DNA from: HT1-32 sp040219025
Lineage (GTDB): Bacteria > Pseudomonadota > Alphaproteobacteria > Rhodospirillales > HT1-32
Length of the DNA: 64,000 nt
Assembly: GCA_040219025.1 (NCBI GenBank)
Contig: JAVJTE010000012.1
Location: forward strand, 62,001 to 126,000
Direction of reading: 5' to 3'
Shown one piece after another: positions 7,214-16,571 of the stretch. Numbering within the stretch: the stretch's first letter is position 1; each line of letters starts with the position of its first letter. Below the pieces are notes generated by a model. That model saw nothing but the letters and a program-made list of their open reading frames with translations, searched no databases and was not told the DNA's origin. The translations under genes were made by a program, and so were the position numbers.

Positions 7214-9060
7214 CGTTCCTCCATGCCAAAAGCCTTGCCGAAATAGCGTTTGAACGATCCTGCAACACCCTGCGGAAACAGCACGACAAGTGCGATGATG
7301 ATAAGCCCGATAATCAGTCGCCAGTATTCAAAGGTTGTCAGCGCGTCGTGCAGCCAGGTGAACAGCGAGGCCCCTACGAACGGGCCGGAGAGTGTCTGCA
7401 CACCGCCGAGCAGGACCATCAGCAACCCGTCAAACGACCGCTGGATCGACATTTCATCCGGGAAAACACTGCCCTTCGAGAAAACGTACAGCGCACCGGC
7501 AAGACCTGCCATGGTTCCGGCAAACACGAAGGCGGCCCATTGCTGGCGCGAGGTATTGATGCCAATCGCCTCGCTCCGCTGGGTTGAGTCACGGGTTGCC
7601 CGCAAGCCGTAGCCGAAAGGCGAGAACAGCACATGCCGGATGAACAGAATGCCACCGGTACAGATCAGCAGGACAAGATAGAAGAAGATCATCCCGTCAC
7701 TCGCCCAGGATGACGGCCAGATGCCGAGCAAGCCGTCATCACCGTTGGTCACGTCGGACCACTGGAAAACGATGGACCAGCCAACCTGTGCGAAGGCCAG
7801 TGTCAGCATGGCGAAATAGACGCCCCGCAGCCGGACGCAGAACCAGCCGACAATCACCGCCATTGCCGCCGCGCAAAGCGGTGCCAGCAGCATTGCCAGT
7901 TCCATCGAGCTGCCGGCATAGGTCACCAGCAGGGCCGCACCATAGGCTCCGCCCCCGAAATAGGCGGCATGACCAAACGACACCATGCCCCCCGGCCCCA
8001 TCAGGAAATGCAGCGAGACCGCGAACAGCGACAGAATCAGCATGTCGGTTGCCAGCACCAGCAGGAAATCGTCCCCGGTCAGTGGCAGTGCGGCGATGGC
8101 CACAAGCACGACCGCGATCAACAGCCGCAGCCGTGGCGGTGCCTTCCGGTAGGGCGCTTCAAGCGGCCCCGCCTCGCCTTTCGACCCATCCTCCGGCGTC
8201 CCCAGCAATCCGTAGGGCCGGAAAATCAGCACAACCGCCATGACGGCGAACATCAGCACCAGCGTGCTTTCCGCCCAGACAAGAATACCGAAACTGTTCA
8301 GTTCCGAGATCAGCACCGCAGCCAGAAAAGCGCCGGGAATAGACCCCATCCCGCCGACCACAACGACCACGAACACCGCCGCAAGAATATTGAAATCCAT
8401 TAACAGCGTCGCGCCGCCCTTCGGCAGTTGCGCCGCACCGCCCAGCGCCGCCAGCGCCGAACCCAGAAAGAAAACACCGGTGAACAGCCAGACCTGATTG
8501 ACGCCGAGCGCGCCGACCATTTCCCGGTCCTGCGTCGCGGCGCGCACCAGAATGCCCCAGCGGGTCCGGTTGAACAGCAGCCAGAGCCCGCCCAGCACAA
8601 TCGGACTGAGCGCAATCAGGGCAATATCGTAGGTCGGCAGCAACGCCCCGCCGATATCAACCGCCCCTTTCAGCAGCGGCGCCCGGGGCCCGAGCAGATC
8701 CTCCGATCCCCAGGTCAGCAGCGCCAGATCCTGAATAACCAGAATAACGCCGAAGGTCGCAATAAGCTGGAACAGCTCCGGTGCCTGATAAACACGGCGC
8801 AGGATCGTCATCTCGACCACCACACCGACCAGACCACCAGCCAGCGCGGAGAGCAGGATGGCCACCCAGAAGCCGGCGAAACTGCCGCCGATGGCATTGA
8901 TCAGCGTGTAACCGATATAGGCTCCGAGCATGTAGAACGAGCCATGCGCAAAGTTCACGATACGGGTAACACCGAAAATAATCGACAGACCGGAGGCAAC
9001 CAGAAACAAGGCCGCTGCATTCGCCAGGCCGGTCAGGAACTGGACAACGTAAAAACCCAC
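7207..9060 (-). CDS. Fused LivH-LivM branched-chain-type ABC permease
   Basis: 617 residues, about the sum of LivH and LivM. The first half (about 1-290) carries the LivH start ASGLSIIFGVTRIVNFAHGS and VVGGMGSIPGAF. A charged linker rich in E, G and K lies around residues 285-310, and the second half carries LivM motifs (FLMGPGGMVSFGHAAYFGGG, LRATRDSTQRSEAIGIN, VLLGGVQTLSGPFVGA). Some 14-16 membrane segments are expected. Both permease domains of the importer are thus made as one chain. It lies between the binding protein and livG in the operon. Confidence 0.9.
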   Translation of the reverse strand: MGFYVVQFLTGLANAAALFLVASGLSIIFGVTRIVNFAHGSFYMLGAYIGYTLINAIGGSFAGFWVAILLSALAGGLVGVVVEMTILRRVYQAPELFQLIATFGVILVIQDLALLTWGSEDLLGPRAPLLKGAVDIGGALLPTYDIALIALSPIVLGGLWLLFNRTRWGILVRAATQDREMVGALGVNQVWLFTGVFFLGSALAALGGAAQLPKGGATLLMDFNILAAVFVVVVVGGMGSIPGAFLAAVLISELNSFGILVWAESTLVLMFAVMAVVLIFRPYGLLGTPEDGSKGEAGPLEAPYRKAPPRLRLLIAVVLVAIAALPLTGDDFLLVLATDMLILSLFAVSLHFLMGPGGMVSFGHAAYFGGGAYGAALLVTYAGSSMELAMLLAPLCAAAMAVIVGWFCVRLRGVYFAMLTLAFAQVGWSIVFQWSDVTNGDDGLLGIWPSSWASDGMIFFYLVLLICTGGILFIRHVLFSPFGYGLRATRDSTQRSEAIGINTSRQQWAAFVFAGTMAGLAGALYVFSKGSVFPDEMSIQRSFDGLLMVLLGGVQTLSGPFVGASLFTWLHDALTTFEYWRLIIGLIIIALVVLFPQGVAGSFKRYFGKAFGMEERW

Positions 9061-9103
9061 GGGGAAAATCCTGTCTGTCGGAGTCAGAAAACAAAGGTCT
9101 GCA

Positions 9104-9130
9104 GCGACCGGCCAGCAAATGACCGGTCGC
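9104..9130 (-). terminator. Intercistronic hairpin after the binding-protein gene
   Basis: Perfect 8-bp stem GCGACCGG / CCGGTCGC (9104-9111 with 9123-9130) in the 88-bp gap between the binding-protein stop and the permease start. On the minus strand it is followed by a loose pyrimidine tract. This is the usual place for an attenuator or 3'-end-protecting stem that lets the binding protein be made in excess. Confidence 0.5.
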
Positions 9131-9148
9131 CGTCTCAGACTTCAGACG

Positions 9149-10354
9149 TCAGTTCGCAGGCCGCATCTTGCGGACTTCTTCATCAGACGGCAGATAGTCA
9201 GCGCCATCAAGGTAGCTCCAGTCAACCATGATGCCCTTGCCATCCTTCAGCGCCGTGGTACCGACAAAAGCCCCCATCGTTGACTGATGATCAATAGCGC
9301 GCATATGGACTGTGCCCAGCGGCGTCTCGGTATCCAGACCCTCCATGGCATCGACCAGCTTTTCCGTGTCGATTGAACCGGCTTTCTTGATTGCTTCGGC
9401 AATCACCAGCATGGCGTTATAGCCAACGATCGAGCCAACACGCGGATAATCGTTGAACTTCGCCTGATAGGCATCAACGAAGGCCTTGTGAGCCGGTTCG
9501 TTGAAGTCGTACCAGGGGTAACCCGTGACCAGCCAGCCCTTCGGAGCTTCGTCCTTCAGCGGATCGAGATATTCCGGCTCGCCGGTCAGCAGGCCAACCA
9601 CAAGACGGTCCTTGAACAGGCCGCGCACTTCCCCCTCACGCACGAATTTCGCGAGATCAGAGCCAAAGGTCACGTTGTAGATTGCATCCGGCTTGACCGC
9701 TTCGAGCGCCTGGGCTTCAGAGCCTGCGTCAATCTTGAACAGGGCGGGCCACTGCTCGCCGACAAACTCGACATCAGGTCTTTTCGCCTTCAGAACCTTC
9801 TGGAATGCCGCAACCGCATCTTTGCCATAGGCATAGTTCGGCGCGATTGTAGCCCAGCGCTTGGCCGGGTTTTTCGCAGCAACTTCGGCCAGCATTGCAG
9901 CCTGCATATAGGTCGAGGGGCGGAGCCGGAAGGTGTAGCGATTGCCCTGCTCCCAGACCAGCGCGTCGGCCAGCGGTTCAGCCGCAAAATACAGCTTTTT
10001 CTTCTGACCGGCATAGGAAGTCAGCGCCAGGCCGATATGCGAGAACAGCGAACCCGAAATCAGCGCAACGTCTTCCTTCACGAACAGTTCTTCGGCCAGC
10101 TTGACCGCTTCACCCGGCTTGCCCTGGTCATCACGCGATATCACTTCGAGCTGCTTGCCCAGAACACCGCCCGCGGCGTTGATCTGCTCAATCGCCAGAT
10201 CGACACCGTATTTGTAGGGCAGTGTATGTGCCGGCAAGGTCTTGTAACTGTTGATATCACCAATCTTGATGGTATCGGCGGACTGCGCCAGTCCCGGCGC
10301 CAGCATCGCAACAACACCTGCTGCTGCGATGAATGTTCTGCGTTTCATAGTCAT
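9149..10354 (-). CDS. Branched-chain-type ABC transporter substrate-binding protein
   Basis: 401 residues from ATG 10354, with AGGAAG just upstream. The first 25 residues form a signal peptide beginning MTMKRRTFIAAAG with a KRR pair (Tat-like or Sec), probably cleaved after AQSA, so the protein is periplasmic. It has the Leu/Ile/Val-binding fold (peripla_BP_6): TIKIGDINSYKTLPAHTLPY, AIEQINAAGGVLGKQLEVIS, RDDQGKPGEAVKLAEELF, SGSLFSHIGLAL and ANYAYGKDAVAAFQKVLK. Most such proteins near aromatic catabolic genes bind carboxylates or aromatic acids. Given the neighbours, a pyridine-carboxylate or related lactam is the natural guess. It is the first transporter gene after the Rieske oxygenase. Confidence 0.9.
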   Translation of the reverse strand: MTMKRRTFIAAAGVVAMLAPGLAQSADTIKIGDINSYKTLPAHTLPYKYGVDLAIEQINAAGGVLGKQLEVISRDDQGKPGEAVKLAEELFVKEDVALISGSLFSHIGLALTSYAGQKKKLYFAAEPLADALVWEQGNRYTFRLRPSTYMQAAMLAEVAAKNPAKRWATIAPNYAYGKDAVAAFQKVLKAKRPDVEFVGEQWPALFKIDAGSEAQALEAVKPDAIYNVTFGSDLAKFVREGEVRGLFKDRLVVGLLTGEPEYLDPLKDEAPKGWLVTGYPWYDFNEPAHKAFVDAYQAKFNDYPRVGSIVGYNAMLVIAEAIKKAGSIDTEKLVDAMEGLDTETPLGTVHMRAIDHQSTMGAFVGTTALKDGKGIMVDWSYLDGADYLPSDEEVRKMRPAN

Positions 10355-10415
10355 CTTCCTATCGTCTCCCTTGGTGGTTGGATGGACCGTTGGCTCCCGG
10401 TGTATGCCGCCGCCG

Positions 10416-11453
10416 TCAACTGGCAACAGCAGAAGAAATTTCCTTGTGTTTCAGTTCATTAATCAGTTTCCGCAGCCGGTTCGCCCCGGCATCGATGGCG
10501 ATACGAACCGGTTGTCTGTCCGGCAGGCGGTCCTCTTCAGCCTGCACAGCCTGCAGGATAGCCTTGTCCTCTGCAAAAGCTATCCGGAAGGCATCGCTTA
10601 TGCGTTCACCGACCGATGCGTCACCAGCAGCAAAATTGCGGACATGCAGCCAGTAATCGATGGTTTTCCGCTCGTCGACCGGTGTCATGAAGTGGCAGGA
10701 ATAGACCTGAATACAGTCATCACGATTGCCATCCGGCGCACCGGTTCCGGCATCCGCGCTGCCAAAGTCGATGATCGCCGTCGACGGGGCGTGGAGATGA
10801 TAATACTGCCACCGGTCGACATTCCCGCTGAAGTTTCCGAACATCCTGAAGAACGCCACAGGTTCAGAATCCAGCGTCCAGCGCCAGGTCAGTATCTTGT
10901 CGCCCTGTCGTTCGGAATAGATCGGAATTTCCTCACCTGCCGGACTGCCCAGTGTTGTTCCGTGCACGAAGCTGACATGCGCCGGATCGCAAAGATTATC
11001 CGCCAGGCTGAGGTAATGCGCGTCAACCGCCAGTGCATCGCCATGCGCCACGCCCCATTCCGGATCATGATATTCCGGCAGGTCAAAAGGTTCGACGGTT
11101 GCTGCCAGATCCGCATTCCCCATCCAGACCCAGACCAGTCCCATATTCTCGGCAACCGGGTATTTTCGCACCTGTGCCGTGGACGGAATACGCTCCTGCC
11201 CCGGAATGCGGACGCATTTCCCGAAACAATCAAAGCGTAGCCCGTGATAGCCGCATTCAACCACGTCACCGTGCAACGTCCCCATCGATAGCGGAAGAAA
11301 CCGATGCGGACAGCGGTCTTCCAGCGCAACTGCCTCGCCTGCTTCTGTCCGGTAAACGACAAGGGGTTGCCCGATGACCGTACTGCGCTTCAGGTTGCGG
11401 TCGATATCCGCGCTCCAGCCCGCAACATACCAGGCATTCTGAATGAAGGTCAC
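10416..11453 (-). CDS. Rieske [2Fe-2S] ring-hydroxylating oxygenase, VanA-like
   Basis: 345 residues from a GTG start at 11453 that overlaps the preceding stop by 4 bp (GTGA). The start FIQNAWYVAGW is typical of VanA-type oxygenases. Rieske ligands are CPHRFLPL and CGYHG. The mononuclear iron motif is DNLCDPAHVSFVH, with the two histidines and the bridging aspartate present. Such enzymes demethylate or hydroxylate an aromatic acid using O2 and electrons from a separate reductase; no VanB-type reductase is found in this operon. A longer frame from ATG 11480 exists, but it overlaps the upstream gene by 31 bp. The substrate is unknown. Confidence 0.87.
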   Translation of the reverse strand: MTFIQNAWYVAGWSADIDRNLKRSTVIGQPLVVYRTEAGEAVALEDRCPHRFLPLSMGTLHGDVVECGYHGLRFDCFGKCVRIPGQERIPSTAQVRKYPVAENMGLVWVWMGNADLAATVEPFDLPEYHDPEWGVAHGDALAVDAHYLSLADNLCDPAHVSFVHGTTLGSPAGEEIPIYSERQGDKILTWRWTLDSEPVAFFRMFGNFSGNVDRWQYYHLHAPSTAIIDFGSADAGTGAPDGNRDDCIQVYSCHFMTPVDERKTIDYWLHVRNFAAGDASVGERISDAFRIAFAEDKAILQAVQAEEDRLPDRQPVRIAIDAGANRLRKLINELKHKEISSAVAS

Positions 11454-12367
11454 ATGCCCCTCCCGAGTTCTGGTCGACACTTCACGGGTTCATGCAGGGC
11501 GGTCATCGCTGTTTCCGGCAAGGAAGCTGCGGACACCACACTGACCACCCCCTGCAGCATCAGACTGGCAGACAGGATCAGCCCGCGCTCTGCCATATCC
11601 CCGGCAACCACCCGGCCTGCTTCAAGAGCTGCTTCAACACTGTCCGGATCCATAATCCCGACATCAACAGTGACCAGCCGGTCGCCAAGATCAGTATCAT
11701 CGCGCAGGCTGCTGGCAGGCGCCCGGCGAACCACCGGATGATCAATATTCACCGCATTGGCGATCAGGGTCGCCGCCACATCCGCCGCCGCCGCCGTAGT
11801 TGCCAGAACGGTCACGGAATCGGCAATACCCAGCGATTGCGAGCGGCCCCGCCAGCCGGACGTTGCGATGCCCCGAACCGGGCTGTCCGCATCAACCGTC
11901 AGATCTCCATCCAGACATGGTGCATCCGCATTGCTGACCAGGCCGACAGTTATCCGGGCATCGCCGGAAACATGCAGCGCAATATCGCCGCCGTTGTTCA
12001 CGATGATGCTGTCCAGTCCCGGTGCCGCATCCTGCATGACCTTCAGAATGTCTTCTGCAACGGCCCCGGCGACAGCCGCCATCGGTGTCACGAAATGCCT
12101 GTCGGAATGCCATGTCACCGCAGCATACATCCGGGCAGCGACCGGGCTGACAAAATCCGGCTGAGTATCCGCAGGCGGCTGACGCAGCACCGCCAGATCC
12201 TGAACCAGTTCAGCCAGAATATCCCCGAACCGCCATCCCGCAGCACGATAGGCCGCCCGCACCGATGCCGTATCCCCGCGGGCATCGGCGATCACGTCAA
12301 TCGGGCCATGCTGCAGATGCAGCCGCCGGCCGTCCGGTAACAGGGCGATCTGCGGGCCTCCGCTCAA
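11450..12367 (-). CDS. UPF0280 family protein (ApbE-like fold)
   Basis: 305 residues, normal for UPF0280. Recognisable segments are LPDGRRLHLQHGPIDVIADA at the start, VTPMAAVAGAVAEDILKVM, IIVNNGGDIALHVSG and GIATSGWRGRSQSLGIADSV. The NNGGDIAL and TSGW parts resemble the FMN/FAD-handling ApbE family, so a role in flavin attachment or in handling a flavin enzyme is possible. It overlaps the 6-hydroxynicotinate-reductase-like gene by 4 bp and the Rieske gene by 4 bp, so it is tightly tied to the reductase. The biochemical function is not established. Confidence 0.83.
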   Translation of the reverse strand: MSGGPQIALLPDGRRLHLQHGPIDVIADARGDTASVRAAYRAAGWRFGDILAELVQDLAVLRQPPADTQPDFVSPVAARMYAAVTWHSDRHFVTPMAAVAGAVAEDILKVMQDAAPGLDSIIVNNGGDIALHVSGDARITVGLVSNADAPCLDGDLTVDADSPVRGIATSGWRGRSQSLGIADSVTVLATTAAAADVAATLIANAVNIDHPVVRRAPASSLRDDTDLGDRLVTVDVGIMDPDSVEAALEAGRVVAGDMAERGLILSASLMLQGVVSVVSAASLPETAMTALHEPVKCRPELGRGM

Positions 12368-13815
12368 TGCAATTTCCCCGCTGACGGCCAGGGGTTTTCC
12401 GGGCGGTTCTTCTCAAGCTTCAGCCGGTCGCGCTGCAGAACCTGCTCCAGCGTGACAATGTGGTCGGAATGCCCGCCCAGCGCGACATAATCCTCACGCG
12501 ACAGGGTGAATTCAATGGGGGCGACAAGTGCGGGTGTCGGCACATAGCCAAACGAATTTTCCGGCATCCGGGTGACATCCGCCATGATGGTGATGCCGCC
12601 ACCCGGCCAGACATAAACCGGCGCACCACCACAGGTAACCCGGGTCAGTGACTGTTTCACACTGTTGGTCAGCCGGACCGGGTTTTCCGTCACCCCCGCC
12701 CGAAGCGAGCCACCGGCACCCGCCATGAACAGGATGCTGCAAAGCGCCGGCTCGCAGTTCTCGGCGATACGGTCAACCACAACCTGCACCGGCTCCGGCA
12801 TATCAGCGGGTTGCGGCTTCAGGTCATCATCCAGCACGAACCAGGCCGAATCCTCGCCGGTTGTCGAGACCATCAGCAGCCGCATACCGGGCCAGGCCGT
12901 CTTCGGATTGATCCGGTCGATGATCGCCAGCGGATCGGAAACATTGGTGCCGCCCCAGCCGGAGCCATGATCGGCAACCTGAAAATAGCGTCCGGGGGTC
13001 GATTTCCGCCCCCTGACACGAATACCCGCCGGTGGCATGTCGAGAAAACGGCCTGCCTGATGTTCGGTCAGAACGCCGGTGATATGGTCATCGACAACGA
13101 TGACTTCATCCGCATGTCCCTGCCATTGCTTCGCGAAGATGCCGATTGTCGCCGAACCGCAGCCGACCCGCATGCGGGCTTCTTTCAGACCGTCGACAAC
13201 CGGTGCCTCCCCGGCCTGCAGGATCAGCGTGGAGCCATCATCGATTGTCAGTTCAACCGCCTTGCGGTTACAGAGATCAAGCATCGCCTGACAGGTGACG
13301 TTGCCCTCCTTTTTGCTGCCGCCGGTGAGGTGGCGGACACCGCCCAGCGCCAGCATCTGCGAACCATATTCCGCCGTCGTCACATGCCCGATCTGTTCAC
13401 CTTCACAGCGGACAGCCGCCTGTTCCGGGCCGAGGTAGCGATCAGTATCGATCTTTGCCTTCAGGCCGCAGTAGCTGAAAATACCTTCAGAGACGACGGT
13501 TACCGTGTCCACGCCATCAACCATCGAAGACACAATGAATGGTGCGGGCTTGTAGTCTGGATAGGTCGTTCCCGAGCCGATGCCGGTAATGAATTTCTCC
13601 GGCTCCGTTACCGGATTGCCGTCCCATTCCCCTTCAACGAAAGGAACAATCTTGTCCGCACGCTGGGTAATGACCAGCGGATCAACACGGGTCAGAACAC
13701 CGTCGACATTGGCGTAGCGATCGCAGGCCCCCGTCTTGCCATCACGTATCCGGCACAGCACCGGGCAGGCATCACAGCGAACCAGACCGTCATCAGAATT
13801 TGTGGATTCAGCCAT
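12364..13815 (-). CDS. hnr: 6-hydroxynicotinate reductase-like flavin/FeS protein
   Basis: 483 residues. The N-terminus carries a cysteine cluster C14-x2-C17-x3-C21-x9-C31 (CDACPVLCRI, TGACDRY) fit for an FeS cluster. KAKIDTDRYLGPEQ, LTGGSKKEGNVTCQAMLDL, GSGWGGTNVSDPLAII and VYVWPGGGITIMADV follow. This is the pattern I know for 6-hydroxynicotinate reductase of Eubacterium barkeri and its proteobacterial homologues, which reduce 6-hydroxynicotinate to tetrahydro-6-oxonicotinate. It overlaps by 1 bp the molybdenum hydroxylase that would make the hydroxylated substrate. Conversion of another hydroxylated N-heterocycle is equally compatible. Confidence 0.82.
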   Translation of the reverse strand: MAESTNSDDGLVRCDACPVLCRIRDGKTGACDRYANVDGVLTRVDPLVITQRADKIVPFVEGEWDGNPVTEPEKFITGIGSGTTYPDYKPAPFIVSSMVDGVDTVTVVSEGIFSYCGLKAKIDTDRYLGPEQAAVRCEGEQIGHVTTAEYGSQMLALGGVRHLTGGSKKEGNVTCQAMLDLCNRKAVELTIDDGSTLILQAGEAPVVDGLKEARMRVGCGSATIGIFAKQWQGHADEVIVVDDHITGVLTEHQAGRFLDMPPAGIRVRGRKSTPGRYFQVADHGSGWGGTNVSDPLAIIDRINPKTAWPGMRLLMVSTTGEDSAWFVLDDDLKPQPADMPEPVQVVVDRIAENCEPALCSILFMAGAGGSLRAGVTENPVRLTNSVKQSLTRVTCGGAPVYVWPGGGITIMADVTRMPENSFGYVPTPALVAPIEFTLSREDYVALGGHSDHIVTLEQVLQRDRLKLEKNRPENPWPSAGKLH

Positions 13816-16571
13816 CAGCTTGTCTCCTTCTCGACAATCATCTGTCGCAGACGATGCGGCAGCAAGGGTGCCTGGCGAACCCTGACACCAACCGCATGAC
13901 GCACGGCACCAAAGATGGCAGGTGCGGTTGCCACCAGCCCCGGCTCGCCAACTCCTTTTGCCCCATAGGGGCCGAGGGGTTCCTCATCCTCGATCAGGAT
14001 CACCTCCATCTCCGGCATATCCCCGAATGTCGGGATCAGGTAATCATGCAGGTTTTCAGTCCGCCCGGGAAGGTACTCCTCCATCAGCGCCAGACCGAGC
14101 CCCTGGGCAATGCCACCATGAATCTGGCCCTCAACCTGCGTCGGGTTGATCGCACGGCCAACGTCATGGGCCGCAACAATGCGCCGTACCTTGACCGTTC
14201 CCAGAACCGGATCGACATCAATCTCGGCCATCTGTGCCGCAAAGCCATAGGTCGCATAAGGTATCCCCTGCCCGTTTTCATCGAGCGGCTCGGTTGGCGG
14301 ATCGAATGTTCCCTCACCCATCAGCACGAAACTGCCGTCGTCACGGAGTGGCAGCCGGGCCGGGTCAATTTCGCGGACATCTTCGCCCGTGGTCACGGTC
14401 AGCCGGCCAGCCGTGATCACAATCCGGGCGTCAGGCCCGGCATTGGCGGCACGCAAAATCTGGCTGCGAAGATCGATGCCTGCCAGCTCAGCGGCCTTTC
14501 CCGTGACGAAGGTCTGACGCGATGCCGACGTCTTTCCGGCATCCGGGGTCAGATCGGTATCCCCAAACACGAAGTCGAAATGATCAAGACCAACGCCCAG
14601 TGCGTCAGCAACGATCTGCGGCACAATGGTGTAGGAGCCCTGACCGATATCCACGGCGCCGGAGAACAGGACGAACCGGCCATCCGGTTTCAGTCCGACC
14701 CGGATGGTCGACGGATTGGACATCGAGGTATTGCCGATTCCGTACCACATGCAGCCGATCCCGACACCCCGGCGGGTCCTGCCCCCCGCCGCATTCAGCC
14801 TGTCGGCCTCGGCCAGCGCGGCCTGCCAGTGCGGTCTTAATCCATCGAGACATTCGCCAAGCCCGGCACTTGCCTCCAGCAGATGACCGCAGGCGGTTTC
14901 CTGCCCGGCAGCGATCGCATTCCGGTGGCGGAGTTCCAGACGGTCCAGCCCGATCTGTTCGGCCAGATCGTCCAGCAGGCATTCATGTGCAATCGCCGCC
15001 TGTGGCACACCAAACCCGCGGAATGCACCTGACGGCGGCTCATTGGTGAAATAGGCGTGGCCCCGGTTTGAGACATGCGGCACAAAGTACGGGCCGCTGG
15101 CATGAACCGGCACCCGGTTCGCAACTGTCGGTCCCCAGGACGCATAGGCACCCGTGTTGAAGATCGCATCGGTCTCGCAGGCCAGCAGATAGCCATCCCT
15201 GTCACAGGCAAATTTCGCGTGAATGCGGGAAGGATGGCGTTTGGTCGAGGACATCATGCTGTCCGGCCGTTCATAAATTGTCGCGACCGGACGATTGCAA
15301 AGCCAGGCGGCCACCCCGACCAGGGGCTGCACCGAAATATCGAGTTTGCCGCCAAACCCGCCGCCGCACCCCGTCGGAATGATCCGCACATCCTCCGGGG
15401 CAAGTTGCATGACATTCGCCGTTTCGTCCCGGTCCATATACGGGGCCTGCGTGCAGGCCGTAATCTCGATACGGTCACCAACCCGACGCGCCCAGCCCGC
15501 TTCCGGTTCGATATAGGCATGTTCGACGAATCCGGTCCGGAAATCGTCCTCCGCCACCGCTGCCGCAGCAGCAAAACCCTGTGCGACATCACCTTTCCGC
15601 ACCCAGCCGTCAATCAGCAGGTTCCCCGGCCTGTCCGGCAGCACCTGCGGCGCACCCTCCGCCATCGCCTCGCTGATACCTGTTACTGAAGGCAAGGCTG
15701 TATAGCTGACGGGCACGTCGGACGGGTCAAGCGCGGCAATCGCCTCGTACGAGCCGACCACCGCCACAACTGCCTGACCGCGATAGCGCACGATACGATC
15801 GGTCAGAACCGGCTGGTCCTTGATGTCGGGATATATGCCAAATCCGTTGAACGGAATGTCGGCTGCGGTCAGCACACGCTCGATCCCGTCACGCGCCAGC
15901 ACCGCCGACATGTCACCCAGCGTGATCTCTGCCGATGCATGAGGGGAGCGGATCACCCGGAGCCAGAGTGCGTCCTCAGGGATCGCATCCGCGCCGAAGC
16001 GCTCTGCGCCCGTAACCTTCGCAACACCGTCGATCCGGGGCAGCCGTGCACCGACATAACCGTCCGCACCGGTCTCCGCGCCGCCGTCTCCCGCGACATC
16101 CAGCACCGCCTCGACAATTTTCTGATAGCCGGTGCAGCGACAAAGCACCCCGCCCAGCGCATCCATTACCGCCTGCCGGTCCGGGGTTGCATTACGGCGC
16201 AACAGATCGGTCGCCGCCATCAGCATACCCGGCGTACAGATACCGCATTGCGCCGCGCCGTGGCGCTGAAACGACTGTTGCAGCGGGTTCATCTCAACAC
16301 CGGATGACAGACCTTCAACAGTCGAAATATCGCGCCCTGTCGCCTGGCCGACGGGCATCATGCAGGCGCAGGTCTGTTCGCCATCAACCAGCACGGTACA
16401 GGCACCGCAATCCCCGGCATTGCAGCCGATCTTGGTCCCGGTCAGGCCCAGATCATGACGCAATACCTCGGCCAGACGACGCAGCGGCGAACCGGAGACC
16501 GAAACCGGTCTGCCGTTCACCCGGAAACTGATATTTTCTGCATCAATGGCCGTTCTCTGTTGCCCGTCCAT
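13815..16571 (-). CDS. Xanthine-dehydrogenase-family hydroxylase, fused FeS and molybdopterin subunit
   Basis: 918 residues combining two normally separate subunits. Residues about 1-160 are the 2x[2Fe-2S] subunit: CNAGDCGACTVLVDGEQTC for the plant-type cluster, then CGICTPGMLMAATDLL and CRCTGYQKIVEAV for the second. From about 175 (GARLPRIDGVAKVTGAERFG) it is the molybdenum-cofactor subunit, with TGCGGGFGGKLDISVQPLVG, GAFRGFGVPQAAIAHE and, near the end, the PYGAKGVGEPG segment that holds the catalytic glutamate. It should add a water-derived hydroxyl next to a ring nitrogen. It overlaps the FAD-subunit gene by 1 bp and hnr by 1 bp. The substrate is inferred only from neighbours. Confidence 0.9.
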   Translation of the reverse strand: MDGQQRTAIDAENISFRVNGRPVSVSGSPLRRLAEVLRHDLGLTGTKIGCNAGDCGACTVLVDGEQTCACMMPVGQATGRDISTVEGLSSGVEMNPLQQSFQRHGAAQCGICTPGMLMAATDLLRRNATPDRQAVMDALGGVLCRCTGYQKIVEAVLDVAGDGGAETGADGYVGARLPRIDGVAKVTGAERFGADAIPEDALWLRVIRSPHASAEITLGDMSAVLARDGIERVLTAADIPFNGFGIYPDIKDQPVLTDRIVRYRGQAVVAVVGSYEAIAALDPSDVPVSYTALPSVTGISEAMAEGAPQVLPDRPGNLLIDGWVRKGDVAQGFAAAAAVAEDDFRTGFVEHAYIEPEAGWARRVGDRIEITACTQAPYMDRDETANVMQLAPEDVRIIPTGCGGGFGGKLDISVQPLVGVAAWLCNRPVATIYERPDSMMSSTKRHPSRIHAKFACDRDGYLLACETDAIFNTGAYASWGPTVANRVPVHASGPYFVPHVSNRGHAYFTNEPPSGAFRGFGVPQAAIAHECLLDDLAEQIGLDRLELRHRNAIAAGQETACGHLLEASAGLGECLDGLRPHWQAALAEADRLNAAGGRTRRGVGIGCMWYGIGNTSMSNPSTIRVGLKPDGRFVLFSGAVDIGQGSYTIVPQIVADALGVGLDHFDFVFGDTDLTPDAGKTSASRQTFVTGKAAELAGIDLRSQILRAANAGPDARIVITAGRLTVTTGEDVREIDPARLPLRDDGSFVLMGEGTFDPPTEPLDENGQGIPYATYGFAAQMAEIDVDPVLGTVKVRRIVAAHDVGRAINPTQVEGQIHGGIAQGLGLALMEEYLPGRTENLHDYLIPTFGDMPEMEVILIEDEEPLGPYGAKGVGEPGLVATAPAIFGAVRHAVGVRVRQAPLLPHRLRQMIVEKETS

